This document shows positions 17,213 through 25,932 of a stretch of DNA of 64,000 nucleotides, one piece after another. The DNA is from Synechocystis sp. PCC 6714 (GTDB taxonomy: Bacteria; Cyanobacteriota; Cyanobacteriia; Cyanobacteriales; Microcystaceae): contig NZ_CP007542.1 of the NCBI RefSeq assembly GCF_000478825.2, forward strand, positions 806,001-870,000. Reading direction: 5' to 3'. How positions within the stretch are numbered: the first letter of the stretch is position 1; the number at the start of each line of letters is the position of its first letter. Under the pieces are notes generated by a model. It was not told the DNA's origin and did no database searches. It saw only the letters and a program-made list of their open reading frames with translations. A program made the position numbers and the translations under genes.

Positions 17213-18031
17213 TTATTTTACCTCCACTTCTATTTCTTCCTGGGATTGGAAAAAACGGGGGTAAATTTCTTCGCAGAAAAATAAAGTACCCGCGGTAACA
17301 CAAAAAGGAATAGTTACTAAGTTAACCAGAGGAATGCTGACCCAAACTAAACTTGCTAGGGCAAAGCCAGCACTCAGGGGTAAAGATTGAAAAATCAATA
17401 GTAACTTACGACGAAACCTGAGACGGCGGCGTTCGAGGGGAGGGTCAAAAAAATCTAAGCAAGTTAATAAAGATGTAGAACTAATGCCTACTAATGTGGC
17501 AAGGGGAGTACCAAATGCAGGCAGGAGGTTAGTGGAAAAACCAATAATGGTAAAAATAATTAATAAAACTATTTTTTTCAGTTCAAAAGCCAAAGCCCGT
17601 TTGATGTCCTGTAACAATCCCACTTCCTGAATGGTTAATTTACCTAGCAATTTTTTTTCCAGCTTTTCTGATAAGACGCTATACCAAGGGGAACCTAATA
17701 ATCCCCCCACTTGGGAAAGCAAAAATCCCGCAATAACTAGCAATAGTAAGCGTATTAGCCAGATATAAAGAAAAAAGATAAATTTTAGTATTGGTAAGAT
17801 ATAAGGCAGTATTTGAGGGATACGTTGGCTTAAAAGCTCAACCCAATCCTGGGCATAATCACGTAGTATATCAACACTATCATTGCCTAGATTTAATAGT
17901 TGCCAATAAAGTAACACACCTAGGCTAATATTAATAATTAAAGGAATAATAATATAAACTAGTAATCCTGGAGTTTCACGTAGAATTTTGAATGTGCGGA
18001 GTGGATAAGTAAAGCCTTTGAAAAATCCCAT
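17213..18031 (-). CDS. EI24/CysZ-like membrane protein
   Basis: A 272-residue integral membrane protein beginning MGFFKGFTYPLRTFK; I choose ATG 18031 because it lies six bases after the stop of the upstream TrpE-like gene, whereas the longer frame (to 18094) would overlap it. It has four or five long hydrophobic segments (LLVYIIIPLIINISLGVLL, FIFFLYIWLIRLLLLVIAGF and others) and a basic cytosolic loop (ERRRLRFRRKLLL), the layout of the EI24/CysZ family. CysZ imports sulfate in enterobacteria; cyanobacterial members have no proven role. It is the last gene of a leftward cluster with the TrpE-like enzyme and the ECF T-component. Confidence 0.7.
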   Translation of the reverse strand: MGFFKGFTYPLRTFKILRETPGLLVYIIIPLIINISLGVLLYWQLLNLGNDSVDILRDYAQDWVELLSQRIPQILPYILPILKFIFFLYIWLIRLLLLVIAGFLLSQVGGLLGSPWYSVLSEKLEKKLLGKLTIQEVGLLQDIKRALAFELKKIVLLIIFTIIGFSTNLLPAFGTPLATLVGISSTSLLTCLDFFDPPLERRRLRFRRKLLLIFQSLPLSAGFALASLVWVSIPLVNLVTIPFCVTAGTLFFCEEIYPRFFQSQEEIEVEVK

Positions 18032-18036
18032 ATTTT

Positions 18037-19437
18037 TTATACTCCCTCCAATGCTGCCAATAAAGCCTTGGCTTTTTGCAATGATTCTAACCATTCCTTA
18101 GTTGGATCACTATCGGCCACAATGCCCGCTCCTACTTGTCCTGTTACTTGTCCAGGGGTGAATAAAAGGGTGCGAATAAGAATATTTAAATCTAAGTTAC
18201 CCCGTTGATCCCAATAGCCGCAGGAACCATAAAACAAACTCCGTCGCACTGGTTCTAATTCTTCGATAATTTCTAGACAACGCACCTTGGGACAGCCAGT
18301 AATGGTGCCACCGGGAAAAAGGGCTTTGACTAAATCCACTCCGGTTTTGCCTGGTTGTAAAATTCCCCTTACGTTACTAACTAAATGGGACACATGGCTG
18401 TAACGTTCGATCGCCAATAGCTCATCTACTTCCACCGTGCCCCAGGTGCAGACCCGCCCGAGGTCATTGCGCTCTAAATCAACTAGCATGATATGTTCTG
18501 CCAATTCTTTTTTATTGACCAATAGTTCCCGCCGTAATTGTTCATCTTCGTCCAAATTTTTTCCCCTGGGCCTGGTGCCGGCAATGGGTCTGGTTTGGGC
18601 AATATTTTTCTCTAGTTTCACTAATCTTTCCGGTGAACAACTAACCACATCTCCCCACGGCGATCGCCAGTAACTAGCGAAGGGGGAAGGATTGATAGTT
18701 TGTAGATGTTCATAGACCTGCCAACTGTTGAGTTTTTGCTCACTTTTAGCAATGAAACGTAGTGTTAAATTAGCTTGGAAAATATCCCCCGCTTTAATGT
18801 ATTGTTTCGCTTGGTTGACCATGGCTTCATATTGATTTTGGTCAGTGGTGTAAGTCAAATTTAATGGGGGAAATTGGGGCTGTGAAATTAAGTTATCTTC
18901 CTCGGCTAACTGAGTTTGAAAAAGCTTAATTTGTCCCCGGTCGGTGGTGGCCAACCACAATAATTGTTCTTGGTGATCTAAAATCGCAAAATTTTCAGGT
19001 TCGTACCAATAAGCCACAGGAAAAGGTAAATCGTCAGCCTTTAAATAAGGTAATTTTTCTATGGCCCAGGCGGTATCGTAACCTAGCCACCCCAACCAAC
19101 CACCATGAAATGGCAGATGATCGGGAATATTTTCTGTCAAATTTACATTATGATTAAATCGAAAAAGTTGATTTAAGACGCTAAAAATTTCTTGCAACCT
19201 AGGGGTCAATAATCGACCCTTTCTTGGTGGGCCGGCACAGAGGGAATAACGCCCTAGATGGGGATAATCCGGCGAAGGGGGGTAGGGACTTTCCAGCAAA
19301 GTGGCAATGCTTCCCTCGCCAAACAATTTACTGAACACTGCACTGCCAGTACGACCTTGTAAGGGTAAACAATCCCAGTGCCAAGGTTGCGGTTCCTGCA
19401 GGGCCATCTCCCGGAGATCCGCTATAGGGTGCGCCAT
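18037..19437 (-). CDS. trpE: Anthranilate synthase component I-like chorismate-binding enzyme
   Basis: A 466-residue chorismate-utilising enzyme starting MAHPIADLREMALQ. The ATG overlaps the stop of the upstream CbiQ-like gene by one base (TAATG), showing translational coupling; the frame's 32 extra upstream codons are therefore discarded. It contains LLES near the N-terminus, the tryptophan feedback element of TrpE, and TRPIAGTRPRG, where TrpE has PIAGT and PabB usually PIKGT with a catalytic lysine. Chorismate-site motifs GGTITGCPKVR and DLERNDLGRVC follow. These point to anthranilate synthase rather than aminodeoxychorismate synthase, but cyanobacteria carry two such genes and a PabB role is not excluded. 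No amidotransferase partner is nearby. Confidence 0.8.
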   Translation of the reverse strand: MAHPIADLREMALQEPQPWHWDCLPLQGRTGSAVFSKLFGEGSIATLLESPYPPSPDYPHLGRYSLCAGPPRKGRLLTPRLQEIFSVLNQLFRFNHNVNLTENIPDHLPFHGGWLGWLGYDTAWAIEKLPYLKADDLPFPVAYWYEPENFAILDHQEQLLWLATTDRGQIKLFQTQLAEEDNLISQPQFPPLNLTYTTDQNQYEAMVNQAKQYIKAGDIFQANLTLRFIAKSEQKLNSWQVYEHLQTINPSPFASYWRSPWGDVVSCSPERLVKLEKNIAQTRPIAGTRPRGKNLDEDEQLRRELLVNKKELAEHIMLVDLERNDLGRVCTWGTVEVDELLAIERYSHVSHLVSNVRGILQPGKTGVDLVKALFPGGTITGCPKVRCLEIIEELEPVRRSLFYGSCGYWDQRGNLDLNILIRTLLFTPGQVTGQVGAGIVADSDPTKEWLESLQKAKALLAALEGV

Positions 19438-20312
19438 TAGGCCATGCCTCCCCACACTACCCGAGCGCCCCAAAATAGAACCAAGGTTCCCAGCACTAAC
19501 CAATCTGCCCGGACAATGCGTAATTGATGCCATTGCACCTGATGCTCATTGGGACTGGTAAAGCCCCGCACTTCCATGGCGATCGCTATCTGCTCTGCCC
19601 GCAGTAAAAGATTTTCTAGTAACCTTTCCACCACTAAAATCCAAATTTGAGCGCTGCGTTTAATGCCTAATTTTTTCCAATTAATGGCTCTGGTACGAAT
19701 GGATCGAAAAAGATTTTGAATTTCTTCCATTACTAAAGGAATAAAGCGTAGAGCCAAAGTCAGAATTAAGGTAATTTCTGTAATGGGCAATTTAAAACGT
19801 CGCAGGGGGGACATCAACTCTTCTAACCCCGCGGTAATTTCCTCCGGGGCAGTGGTAAGTAGATATAGGTTAGTGCTGTAAACTAGGGTAAAAATTAAGG
19901 TGCTAATGCGAATACCCAACTCCAAAGAGCGACGGGTTACTAACAGTTTGCCCCATTCAAACAAGACGTACTGATAGGGGGTGGTGGGAACAGTGATTTC
20001 ACTAGCTGGCGATCGGGGTTGCCCCAACACAGTAAAACCGTCGGGGCTGAAGGTGGTTAACAGAAAAATTAGACCGGAAAAAAACACCAATAGTCCCATT
20101 TGTTGCTTCCATACCCGCCAAGGAATACGAACCCCTAGGGTTAGGACTATTAAAAAAACAACAATGCCGATGCGCCAAACAGCGTTCGCTAGCACTGGGG
20201 CTAACAAAAAGCTCATCAGCCAAGCCAGCTTTACCCTGGGGTCAAGGCGGTGCAACCATGTCACCGGATTTTCCAAATATAAGCCGATGGGTAAAGACCG
20301 CATCAAGTCCAT
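19437..20312 (-). CDS. ECF-type transporter T component (CbiQ family)
   Basis: A 291-residue membrane protein of the energy-coupling-factor T-component family. It begins MDLMRSLPIGLYL, with the conserved HRLDPRVKLAWL near residues 20-32, several hydrophobic helices, and the coupling-helix motifs with alanine-arginine-glycine such as AIAMEVRGFTSP near the C-terminus. The T component links ECF ATPases to a substrate-binding S protein. No S component is adjacent; a CbiO-like ATPase lies 5 kb away at 25118-25804 in a different transcript. The stop codon overlaps the next start, so it is coupled to the TrpE-like gene. Substrate unknown. Confidence 0.8.
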   Translation of the reverse strand: MDLMRSLPIGLYLENPVTWLHRLDPRVKLAWLMSFLLAPVLANAVWRIGIVVFLIVLTLGVRIPWRVWKQQMGLLVFFSGLIFLLTTFSPDGFTVLGQPRSPASEITVPTTPYQYVLFEWGKLLVTRRSLELGIRISTLIFTLVYSTNLYLLTTAPEEITAGLEELMSPLRRFKLPITEITLILTLALRFIPLVMEEIQNLFRSIRTRAINWKKLGIKRSAQIWILVVERLLENLLLRAEQIAIAMEVRGFTSPNEHQVQWHQLRIVRADWLVLGTLVLFWGARVVWGGMA

Positions 20313-20364
20313 AGCAAGGCCTGCCCTACAAAGATTGGTTCCCTAGCATTTTGCCACAATCCCA

Positions 20365-21114
20365 TCAGCCCAGGGCTTTCCCCACTCCATCCCCGGCTTG
20401 ACTTAAACTCCGGGCTATTTTCGTCAACTGGCCACAGGCCCGCAAAGATCCTGAAATTAAATGACCCCCAGCAAGGGGACGGCTCAATAAGGCTTTGGCC
20501 AAAGGCAAAGGTTGCAAAACTCCTTGGGCATCAAAAGCCTTGCTCAGATCCGGCAAATCCTGATCCACTGTGTCGCTCACCACCCGCACAATAGCCACGG
20601 GGATTTGCATCTTTGCCCCAAAGGCTAACACCGCTGTATTTTCCATATCCACCACCTCGGCCGCCGATTGTTGCCCCAACAGTCGCTTTTCCTCCCCTCG
20701 GCAAACCACCTGGGACACTGTAATGCCTTTTACCAAAGGAATTTCCCACTGATTTCCCAATAGTTGATTAATTTGTTCCATCAATCGGCGATCGCCAACG
20801 TATTTTTGCTCGGAATTATTGCCATCGCGCCAAAATTGACATTCTTCCACCCAGACCATCTGGCCAATGCCGTAATGGGGAGATAAACTACCCGTGACTC
20901 CCATCACCAATAATGCCTGGGGTTTATTCTGCTCTGACCAGGTTCGACCCAGATTTTCCAAGAAGGATTGCACTCCATTGACCCCCGCTGGCATGGGTTG
21001 CAGATGTATATGGCCACTTTTTCCTAGCCCTTTGGCGATCGCCTGGGCTTCGGCCCCCCGGGGAGCCAGAATCAATAAAGAAACGGTTTGACCATTGAGA
21101 TTATCTGGAATCAT
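20365..21114 (-). CDS. Nucleoside phosphorylase/nucleosidase superfamily protein
   Basis: A 249-residue protein of the purine phosphorylase/MTA-SAH nucleosidase fold. Recognisable pieces are LILAPRGAEAQAIAKGL at the N-terminus, VMGVTGSLSPHYGIGQ, and VVDMENTAVLAFGAK, where VDMEN corresponds to the ribose-binding VDMET of MTA nucleosidase; IVRVVSDTVD follows. The C-terminal 50 residues add a glycine/alanine-rich tail. The substrate cannot be read from the sequence; homologues with HpnG-like roles in hopanoid synthesis exist. It is the first gene of the leftward cluster and divergent from futC over a 125-bp region. Confidence 0.65.
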   Translation of the reverse strand: MIPDNLNGQTVSLLILAPRGAEAQAIAKGLGKSGHIHLQPMPAGVNGVQSFLENLGRTWSEQNKPQALLVMGVTGSLSPHYGIGQMVWVEECQFWRDGNNSEQKYVGDRRLMEQINQLLGNQWEIPLVKGITVSQVVCRGEEKRLLGQQSAAEVVDMENTAVLAFGAKMQIPVAIVRVVSDTVDQDLPDLSKAFDAQGVLQPLPLAKALLSRPLAGGHLISGSLRACGQLTKIARSLSQAGDGVGKALG

Positions 21115-21132
21115 GTGTTAATCTTAATTCTT

Positions 21133-21151
21133 GCAAATGATTCTTATTTAA
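21133..21151. promoter_or_regulatory. Candidate Fur (iron) box between futC and the nucleosidase gene
   Basis: The 19-mer GCAAATGATTCTTATTTAA agrees with the Fur consensus GATAATGATAATCATTATC at about 11 positions, including the AATGAT core. It lies about 90 bp upstream of the iron-transport ATPase gene futC, where iron control is expected, but also close to the divergent nucleosidase start. Confidence 0.4.
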
Positions 21152-21239
21152 AGTTTGGTGTCAATCCCTGCTTTAAGTGGTTTAAAGCTGAGTTTTAAAC
21201 GGGATCAGCCCTGTAAAAATTGTTTCCGCACCGGTTTCT

Positions 21240-22346
21240 ATGACAGTAGCCTACTCCTCCCCCATTGCCCCCGCCTCCCTAGACCAATCTGTTTTAAGGG
21301 TACAGGACATAGGTAAAACCTTTCGAGGGCAATCGGCTCCGGTGCTCAAGAAAATCAGTTTTAGCTTAGCATCGGGGGAAATTCTCGGGCTTCTGGGACC
21401 ATCGGGCTGTGGCAAGACGACTTTGTTGAGAATCATTGCAGGCTTTGAAACCCCCACCAGTGGCACCGTTCATTTGGAGGGGGACTGTGTTTCTGGAGAC
21501 CATTGCCTGACCCCCCCCGAACAACGACAAACGGGCATGGTTTTTCAGGATTACGCCCTTTTTCCCCACCTCACCATTGCCGATAACATTGCTTTTGGTT
21601 TGCGTCACAGATCCCAAAACTTGAAACGTCAGCAGATCCAAGCCCGCATTGCCGAAGTGCTGCATTTAGTCGGACTTACAGGTTTGGAGAAACGCTATCC
21701 CCATGAACTGTCCGGCGGCCAGCAACAACGCATTGCCCTAGCCCGAGCCCTGGCACCAAAACCCAACTTAATTCTGTTGGATGAACCCCTGAGTAATCTG
21801 GATGTGCAGGTACGCCAAAGGTTACGACACGAAATTCGCCATATTCTCAAGGCTACAGGCACCGCCGCCATTTTTGTCACCCATGACCAGGAAGAAGCCA
21901 TGGCCATTTCCGACCGCATTGGGGTGATGTATCGGGGTAATTTAGAGCAAATTGGCACTCCGGAGGAAATTTACCGATCGCCAGCGTCCCGGTTTGTGGC
22001 GGAATTTGTCACCCAGGCTAATTTTGTCCCGGCCCGACGGGAAGGAGAATTCTGGTCTACGGAGTTTGGCCAATGGTCTTTATCTTTTCAGGATATCCAG
22101 CCGGAACTACCTTCAACGGGGGAGATTATGTTGCGGGAAGAGGAAATTGAGCTCAGCCCCGCCAGTGATGGGCCTGTGGTTATCAGCGATCGCCAATTTC
22201 TTGGTCGAGAGTATCGCTACTGTTTAGAAACTGCCGCTGGCCGGCAAATCCATGCCCGCACTTCTTTACAGACAGTAATTCCGGTGGGCAGTAAGGTTAA
22301 TTTAACCCTAACGAATCCTTCCCCCCCCATATTTGTCCATGCTTAG
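21240..22346 (+). CDS. futC: Iron(III) ABC transporter ATP-binding protein
   Basis: A 368-residue ABC ATPase of the Fe3+ (FbpC/FutC) class. Walker A is GPSGCGKTT, the Q-loop VFQDYALFPH, the signature LSGGQQQR, Walker B LILLDEPLSNLD and the switch histidine in FVTHDQEEAM. About 120 C-terminal residues form an OB-like regulatory domain (MLREEEIELSP). It hydrolyses ATP for import of ferric iron with the FutB permease and FutA binding proteins, none of which are in this window; in PCC 6803 the fut genes are likewise scattered. A Fur-like site upstream supports iron regulation. An 86-bp gap separates it from the next response-regulator gene. Confidence 0.88.
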   Translation: MTVAYSSPIAPASLDQSVLRVQDIGKTFRGQSAPVLKKISFSLASGEILGLLGPSGCGKTTLLRIIAGFETPTSGTVHLEGDCVSGDHCLTPPEQRQTGMVFQDYALFPHLTIADNIAFGLRHRSQNLKRQQIQARIAEVLHLVGLTGLEKRYPHELSGGQQQRIALARALAPKPNLILLDEPLSNLDVQVRQRLRHEIRHILKATGTAAIFVTHDQEEAMAISDRIGVMYRGNLEQIGTPEEIYRSPASRFVAEFVTQANFVPARREGEFWSTEFGQWSLSFQDIQPELPSTGEIMLREEEIELSPASDGPVVISDRQFLGREYRYCLETAAGRQIHARTSLQTVIPVGSKVNLTLTNPSPPIFVHA

Positions 22347-22432
22347 GGGAGTTTTAAGGAGAATTTAACTATTTGGGTGGCATTGGCTAGTGGACAGTCT
22401 AGAATGGGCGGTGTTGTGGCCCCACCATTGTC

Positions 22433-24118
22433 GTGAGTGACTCTCCCTTAACGATTTTGATTGTTGATGAAGATCCCGTGTTTCGCCTGGGATTGGTCAC
22501 CGCTTTGGGGAGGGAGCCTGATATACAGATACTGGGAGAGGGGGAAGGACTAGATAATCTACGCCAACAACTGGAAACTTTAGCACCAGATACTTTGCTG
22601 ATTGATCCCCAGTTTCCCCGCCGTGCCCAGTCCGGTTGGCCCCTAGTGCGTCAATTGCAAACCGCCTATCCCCAGGTCAGCATTTGTTTGCTCACCGCCA
22701 GCCTAGAATATGATCAACTCCTGGCCGCCAAAACCCAAGGCATTGAGGCCTACTTTCCCAAGGGAACGGCGATCGTCGACTTGGTAGCTGGGTTAAAACA
22801 GGTCCGCGCTGGACAAACCCGTTGGCCCAGTTTACAAACCGTCCATACACCTCCCCTAAGCCCGTGGGAAAAGTTGATTTGGCCAATGTTCCGGGATGGA
22901 CTTAGGCAAATTGAGCAGGGACTCCAGCAAACCCAAGCTAGTTTACAAATACCATTCCTATCGGATTTTGACCGACTTTTTTGGCAGGGTAGACAACGGG
23001 AACTCAAATTTGCCCGGTGGTTGGTGCGGAGTTTATTGCCCCATCGCCTCAAGACCTGGCATAAAGCCGCCAACGTTCTCGCTCCTTCTTCTTCTCTCCC
23101 CAGCCCAACCCCCACTCCCCGCCGCTCCGGGGTTAAAGCCATCACCCTACGCCCCCCTGGTAATTTGGCTCCCCTGGGACAAATTCTTCAGCAACTCCCG
23201 TTACAGGTGGAAAACCTTACCTCCATCCCCCTAGAGTTAGATATCCTCCAGCCCCTCAAGCGTCAGGAACTTCTTTCCCTGGCGCAACAGCAACTAGAAA
23301 CCACAATTAAAGAACTCCAAGCCCTCCGGATTACACCAGCCCAGTTACCGGACAATTGTCTATCCATTGTGGGGGAAATGTGGCGGTCTTTGAGCCTCAC
23401 TTTTTTTGGTAAATACTGTCAGCCTAAAAGTGAATTCACTCTGGAACAAATCCAATCTTTGTTGGAAATTTATCAACCGATTATTAGTCAGGAAAAATTA
23501 ACTAAAATTCCTTTTGTGGTGCCCCTTTTTCATCACCTCCTCTTTGCCGAGCCCTTAATGGTGAATCAAAAAGAATATGCTGTGGAATCCTCCGAAGCAA
23601 GGCAATATAGCGATTTATATGCCCAAAACTTAGTTATTCAATTGGCCAACAGCACTATGGTTTTTATTTTGAACTATTTTGCTGATTATGAAGCAATTAA
23701 AATTGCTCTTTATGAACAGTCAATGCTTTCCTCACGGCAGGTAGCAAGATTTCGCAATGATTTGGCTTGGTACTATCAATTTAGTCGCTATTGGCTCCAT
23801 CCCAAGCAAATTTTTGAGAGTCAACACACCCTCTTTTACCTTACCCCCACAGGCATTATGACCACCCAGGTCTATGCTCCCCGGCAACGGGAATTGGGCC
23901 AACTCCGGGCAATTCCCTGGTTTGTTACCATTGTTTTAGAGTGTCGAGATGCCCTTTCTCCCCGCTTGAGGGCCGTGGTGGAGTTTTTAGGCAATGGTGT
24001 GGTGTTTCTCCTCACCCAAGTGGTAGGCAGGGCGATCGGGCTAGTGGGCAAGGGCATTATCCAGGGCATTGGCAATACCTGGCAGGAGAGCCGTAGTCAA
24101 CAAAAGCGGCCCAATTGA
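22433..24118 (+). CDS. Response regulator receiver domain fused to a DUF3685 cyanobacterial domain
   Basis: A 561-residue protein from a GTG start at 22433. Residues 1-125 form a receiver domain with the acidic pair in IVDEDP, phosphoacceptor Asp58 (LLIDPQ), Thr88 (LLTAS) and Lys110 (YFPKGT), so it can be phosphorylated. There is no DNA-binding domain. The rest is a cyanobacteria-specific region (DUF3685 type) with a P/S-rich linker near residues 215-230, several helical stretches and a hydrophobic C-terminal segment (VEFLGNGVVFLLTQVVGRAIG) that may bind membrane. Output function is unknown. No histidine kinase is adjacent. It converges on the HD-GYP-type regulator. Confidence 0.75.
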   Translation: MSDSPLTILIVDEDPVFRLGLVTALGREPDIQILGEGEGLDNLRQQLETLAPDTLLIDPQFPRRAQSGWPLVRQLQTAYPQVSICLLTASLEYDQLLAAKTQGIEAYFPKGTAIVDLVAGLKQVRAGQTRWPSLQTVHTPPLSPWEKLIWPMFRDGLRQIEQGLQQTQASLQIPFLSDFDRLFWQGRQRELKFARWLVRSLLPHRLKTWHKAANVLAPSSSLPSPTPTPRRSGVKAITLRPPGNLAPLGQILQQLPLQVENLTSIPLELDILQPLKRQELLSLAQQQLETTIKELQALRITPAQLPDNCLSIVGEMWRSLSLTFFGKYCQPKSEFTLEQIQSLLEIYQPIISQEKLTKIPFVVPLFHHLLFAEPLMVNQKEYAVESSEARQYSDLYAQNLVIQLANSTMVFILNYFADYEAIKIALYEQSMLSSRQVARFRNDLAWYYQFSRYWLHPKQIFESQHTLFYLTPTGIMTTQVYAPRQRELGQLRAIPWFVTIVLECRDALSPRLRAVVEFLGNGVVFLLTQVVGRAIGLVGKGIIQGIGNTWQESRSQQKRPN

Positions 24119-24134
24119 TCTACTAATTTCGCCA

Positions 24135-25115
24135 TTATCCCATTTGACTTTTGCTAATAAAATTAACAAATTTATCCACCATATCGGGGTTGCGCCAGCC
24201 TCGTTTGGCCTCCTCCTGTAAAATCTCCACAGCCTGGACTGTGTTCACCGCTTCTTTGTAGCGACGGTTATTGGTCAGGGCAGTGAAAATATCAATAATT
24301 TGGAAAATCTGTGCCAACAATGGTATTTGCTTTCCCTTCAGTCCATCGGGGTAACCACTGCCATCCCACCGTTCATGGTGATAAAGCATAATTTCCCCCA
24401 CCGCCCTCCGTCCAGCTAAGGGTTCAAAAATCGTTGCCGCCACCCGGACATGGTCCCTAACACAATCCAATTCTGGGGGACTGAGGGGCCCCTGCTTAAG
24501 CATAATTTCGTCGGGCACCTGAAGTAAGCCCAAATTGTGGAGACGGGCGGCGAACATCAGATCATCAATTTGTTTTTGCTCTAGCTGGAGAAATTGGCCA
24601 AAACCCTGCACCAATTGGCTACAGGTAATTTGAGCTTCCCCCACAGCATAGCGTTCTTCCACCACCGCTGCTAGGCGAAACAGAACCTGTTCAATCTGGG
24701 TAACGGATTCCGCCAACTTCTTCTTCTGAATCAATAAATCTACCTGGTTGAGTAGTTCCACCCGTTCTAGGGGTTTGAGCAGATAGGCATCGGCCCCACT
24801 GGCCCGGCTGAGCAGACGACATTGGGGGTCGTCCATGGCATTGGTGAGAATGATGGGAATTTTTTGGCCGAGGGGGCTGTGCTTGATTGCCTGACATAGT
24901 TCAATGCCATTGTGATGGACTAAATTGACATCCATCAACACCAGGTCCGGGGCAACTTTTCCCACCTGTTCCACCACCTGGTCACAATCCCCTGTCTGGG
25001 GGGTCTCCCCTTCAATAATTTGGTAATTGTTCAAACGCAAAAGGTCGACGGTGGCGACACGACTGTAGGGGTGGTCATCCAGCAGAAAAATACGGAGGGG
25101 AGATGACTGGTTCAC
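24135..25115 (-). CDS. Response regulator with a degenerate HD-GYP domain
   Basis: A 326-residue two-domain protein. The receiver (1-125) has the acidic pair LLDDH, phosphoacceptor Asp62 (LMDVNL), Thr91 and Lys114 (LLKPLE). The second domain is HD-GYP: HHERWDGSGYPDGLKG carries the late histidines and the GYP signature. However, the name-giving HD is HN here (RLHNLGLLQVPDE, residues 193-194), and the lysine that follows in the usual HDIGKIG is missing. A metal-ligand Asp is thus replaced by Asn, so c-di-GMP phosphodiesterase activity is doubtful. It starts two bases after the stop of the CbiO-like gene, hence in one operon with it. Confidence 0.85.
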   Translation of the reverse strand: MNQSSPLRIFLLDDHPYSRVATVDLLRLNNYQIIEGETPQTGDCDQVVEQVGKVAPDLVLMDVNLVHHNGIELCQAIKHSPLGQKIPIILTNAMDDPQCRLLSRASGADAYLLKPLERVELLNQVDLLIQKKKLAESVTQIEQVLFRLAAVVEERYAVGEAQITCSQLVQGFGQFLQLEQKQIDDLMFAARLHNLGLLQVPDEIMLKQGPLSPPELDCVRDHVRVAATIFEPLAGRRAVGEIMLYHHERWDGSGYPDGLKGKQIPLLAQIFQIIDIFTALTNNRRYKEAVNTVQAVEILQEEAKRGWRNPDMVDKFVNFISKSQMG

Positions 25116-25117
25116 GG

Positions 25118-25804
25118 CTAGAGGGGGTTAAACGTAGTCTGTTTCGTCATTCTCTGTCTAAGGGGTTTGGGATCTCCCTGGGCCACAATTTTGCCGTCTT
25201 CCAACAGAAAAGCTCCGTCGCAGTAGCTTAGCTCGTCTAAACGATGGGTCACCCATAGGGCTGTGATGCCTCTTTGTTGAACCAACTTTTGCACTTGCAA
25301 GACTAATTCCTGTTGGCTTTCCCGGTCTAGAAGGGCCGTGGGTTCATCCAGTAACAGGACAGAGCAATGTCTGGCGATCGCCCCGGCAATGGCAATGCGT
25401 TGCTTTTGACCGCCGCTGAGGGCATAGATGGGACGACGGGCCATGTCAGCTAAGTTAACCGCCTGGAGAGCTTCCCCCACCCGCACCTGTACTTCATGGT
25501 GGCTGAGTTTTTCTTTGACTAAACCAAAGGCAATATCAGCTCCCACCGTGGGCATGACTAATTGATGATCAGGATTTTGGAAGACAAAACCCATGGGTTC
25601 CGCCAACTTAACTAGGCCCGAGTGGGGGGTGAGCAGACCAGCCAGCAGACGTAACAGGGTTGATTTCCCACTGCCATTGGTACCTAACAGCATCCAGAAT
25701 TGTCCCCGCGGCACTGCCAAACTACAGTCCTGTAGGCCAGGACGGTCTGGAGACCACTGAAAACTTAGATCCTGGGCAACGATTGCAGGGACATGGGAAG
25801 GCAT
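25118..25804 (-). CDS. ABC transporter ATP-binding protein (CbiO/ECF-like)
   Basis: A 228-residue ATPase similar to ECF/cobalt-type CbiO. Walker A LGTNGSGKSTLL, the Q-loop VFQNPDHQLVMPTV (the PDHQ form is typical of ECF ATPases), signature LSGGQKQRIAIAGA, Walker B VLLLDEPTALLD and switch WVTHRLDEL are all intact. Short length and lack of a C-terminal extension agree with ECF ATPases. Its natural partner could be the CbiQ-like T component at 19437-20312, but the two are in separate transcripts. The response regulator follows two bases downstream, so they are co-transcribed. Confidence 0.82.
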   Translation of the reverse strand: MPSHVPAIVAQDLSFQWSPDRPGLQDCSLAVPRGQFWMLLGTNGSGKSTLLRLLAGLLTPHSGLVKLAEPMGFVFQNPDHQLVMPTVGADIAFGLVKEKLSHHEVQVRVGEALQAVNLADMARRPIYALSGGQKQRIAIAGAIARHCSVLLLDEPTALLDRESQQELVLQVQKLVQQRGITALWVTHRLDELSYCDGAFLLEDGKIVAQGDPKPLRQRMTKQTTFNPL

Positions 25805-25932
25805 GAAATCCGAATGGGATGGACTATAACCATTTTAAGGCACCCAAGAAGATCACGTTAATCGAACATTAACATTGAAGAACGTTAATGCGAAGAAAAT
25901 AATCTTATCCAAGCTTTGTTTTATACTATTAT

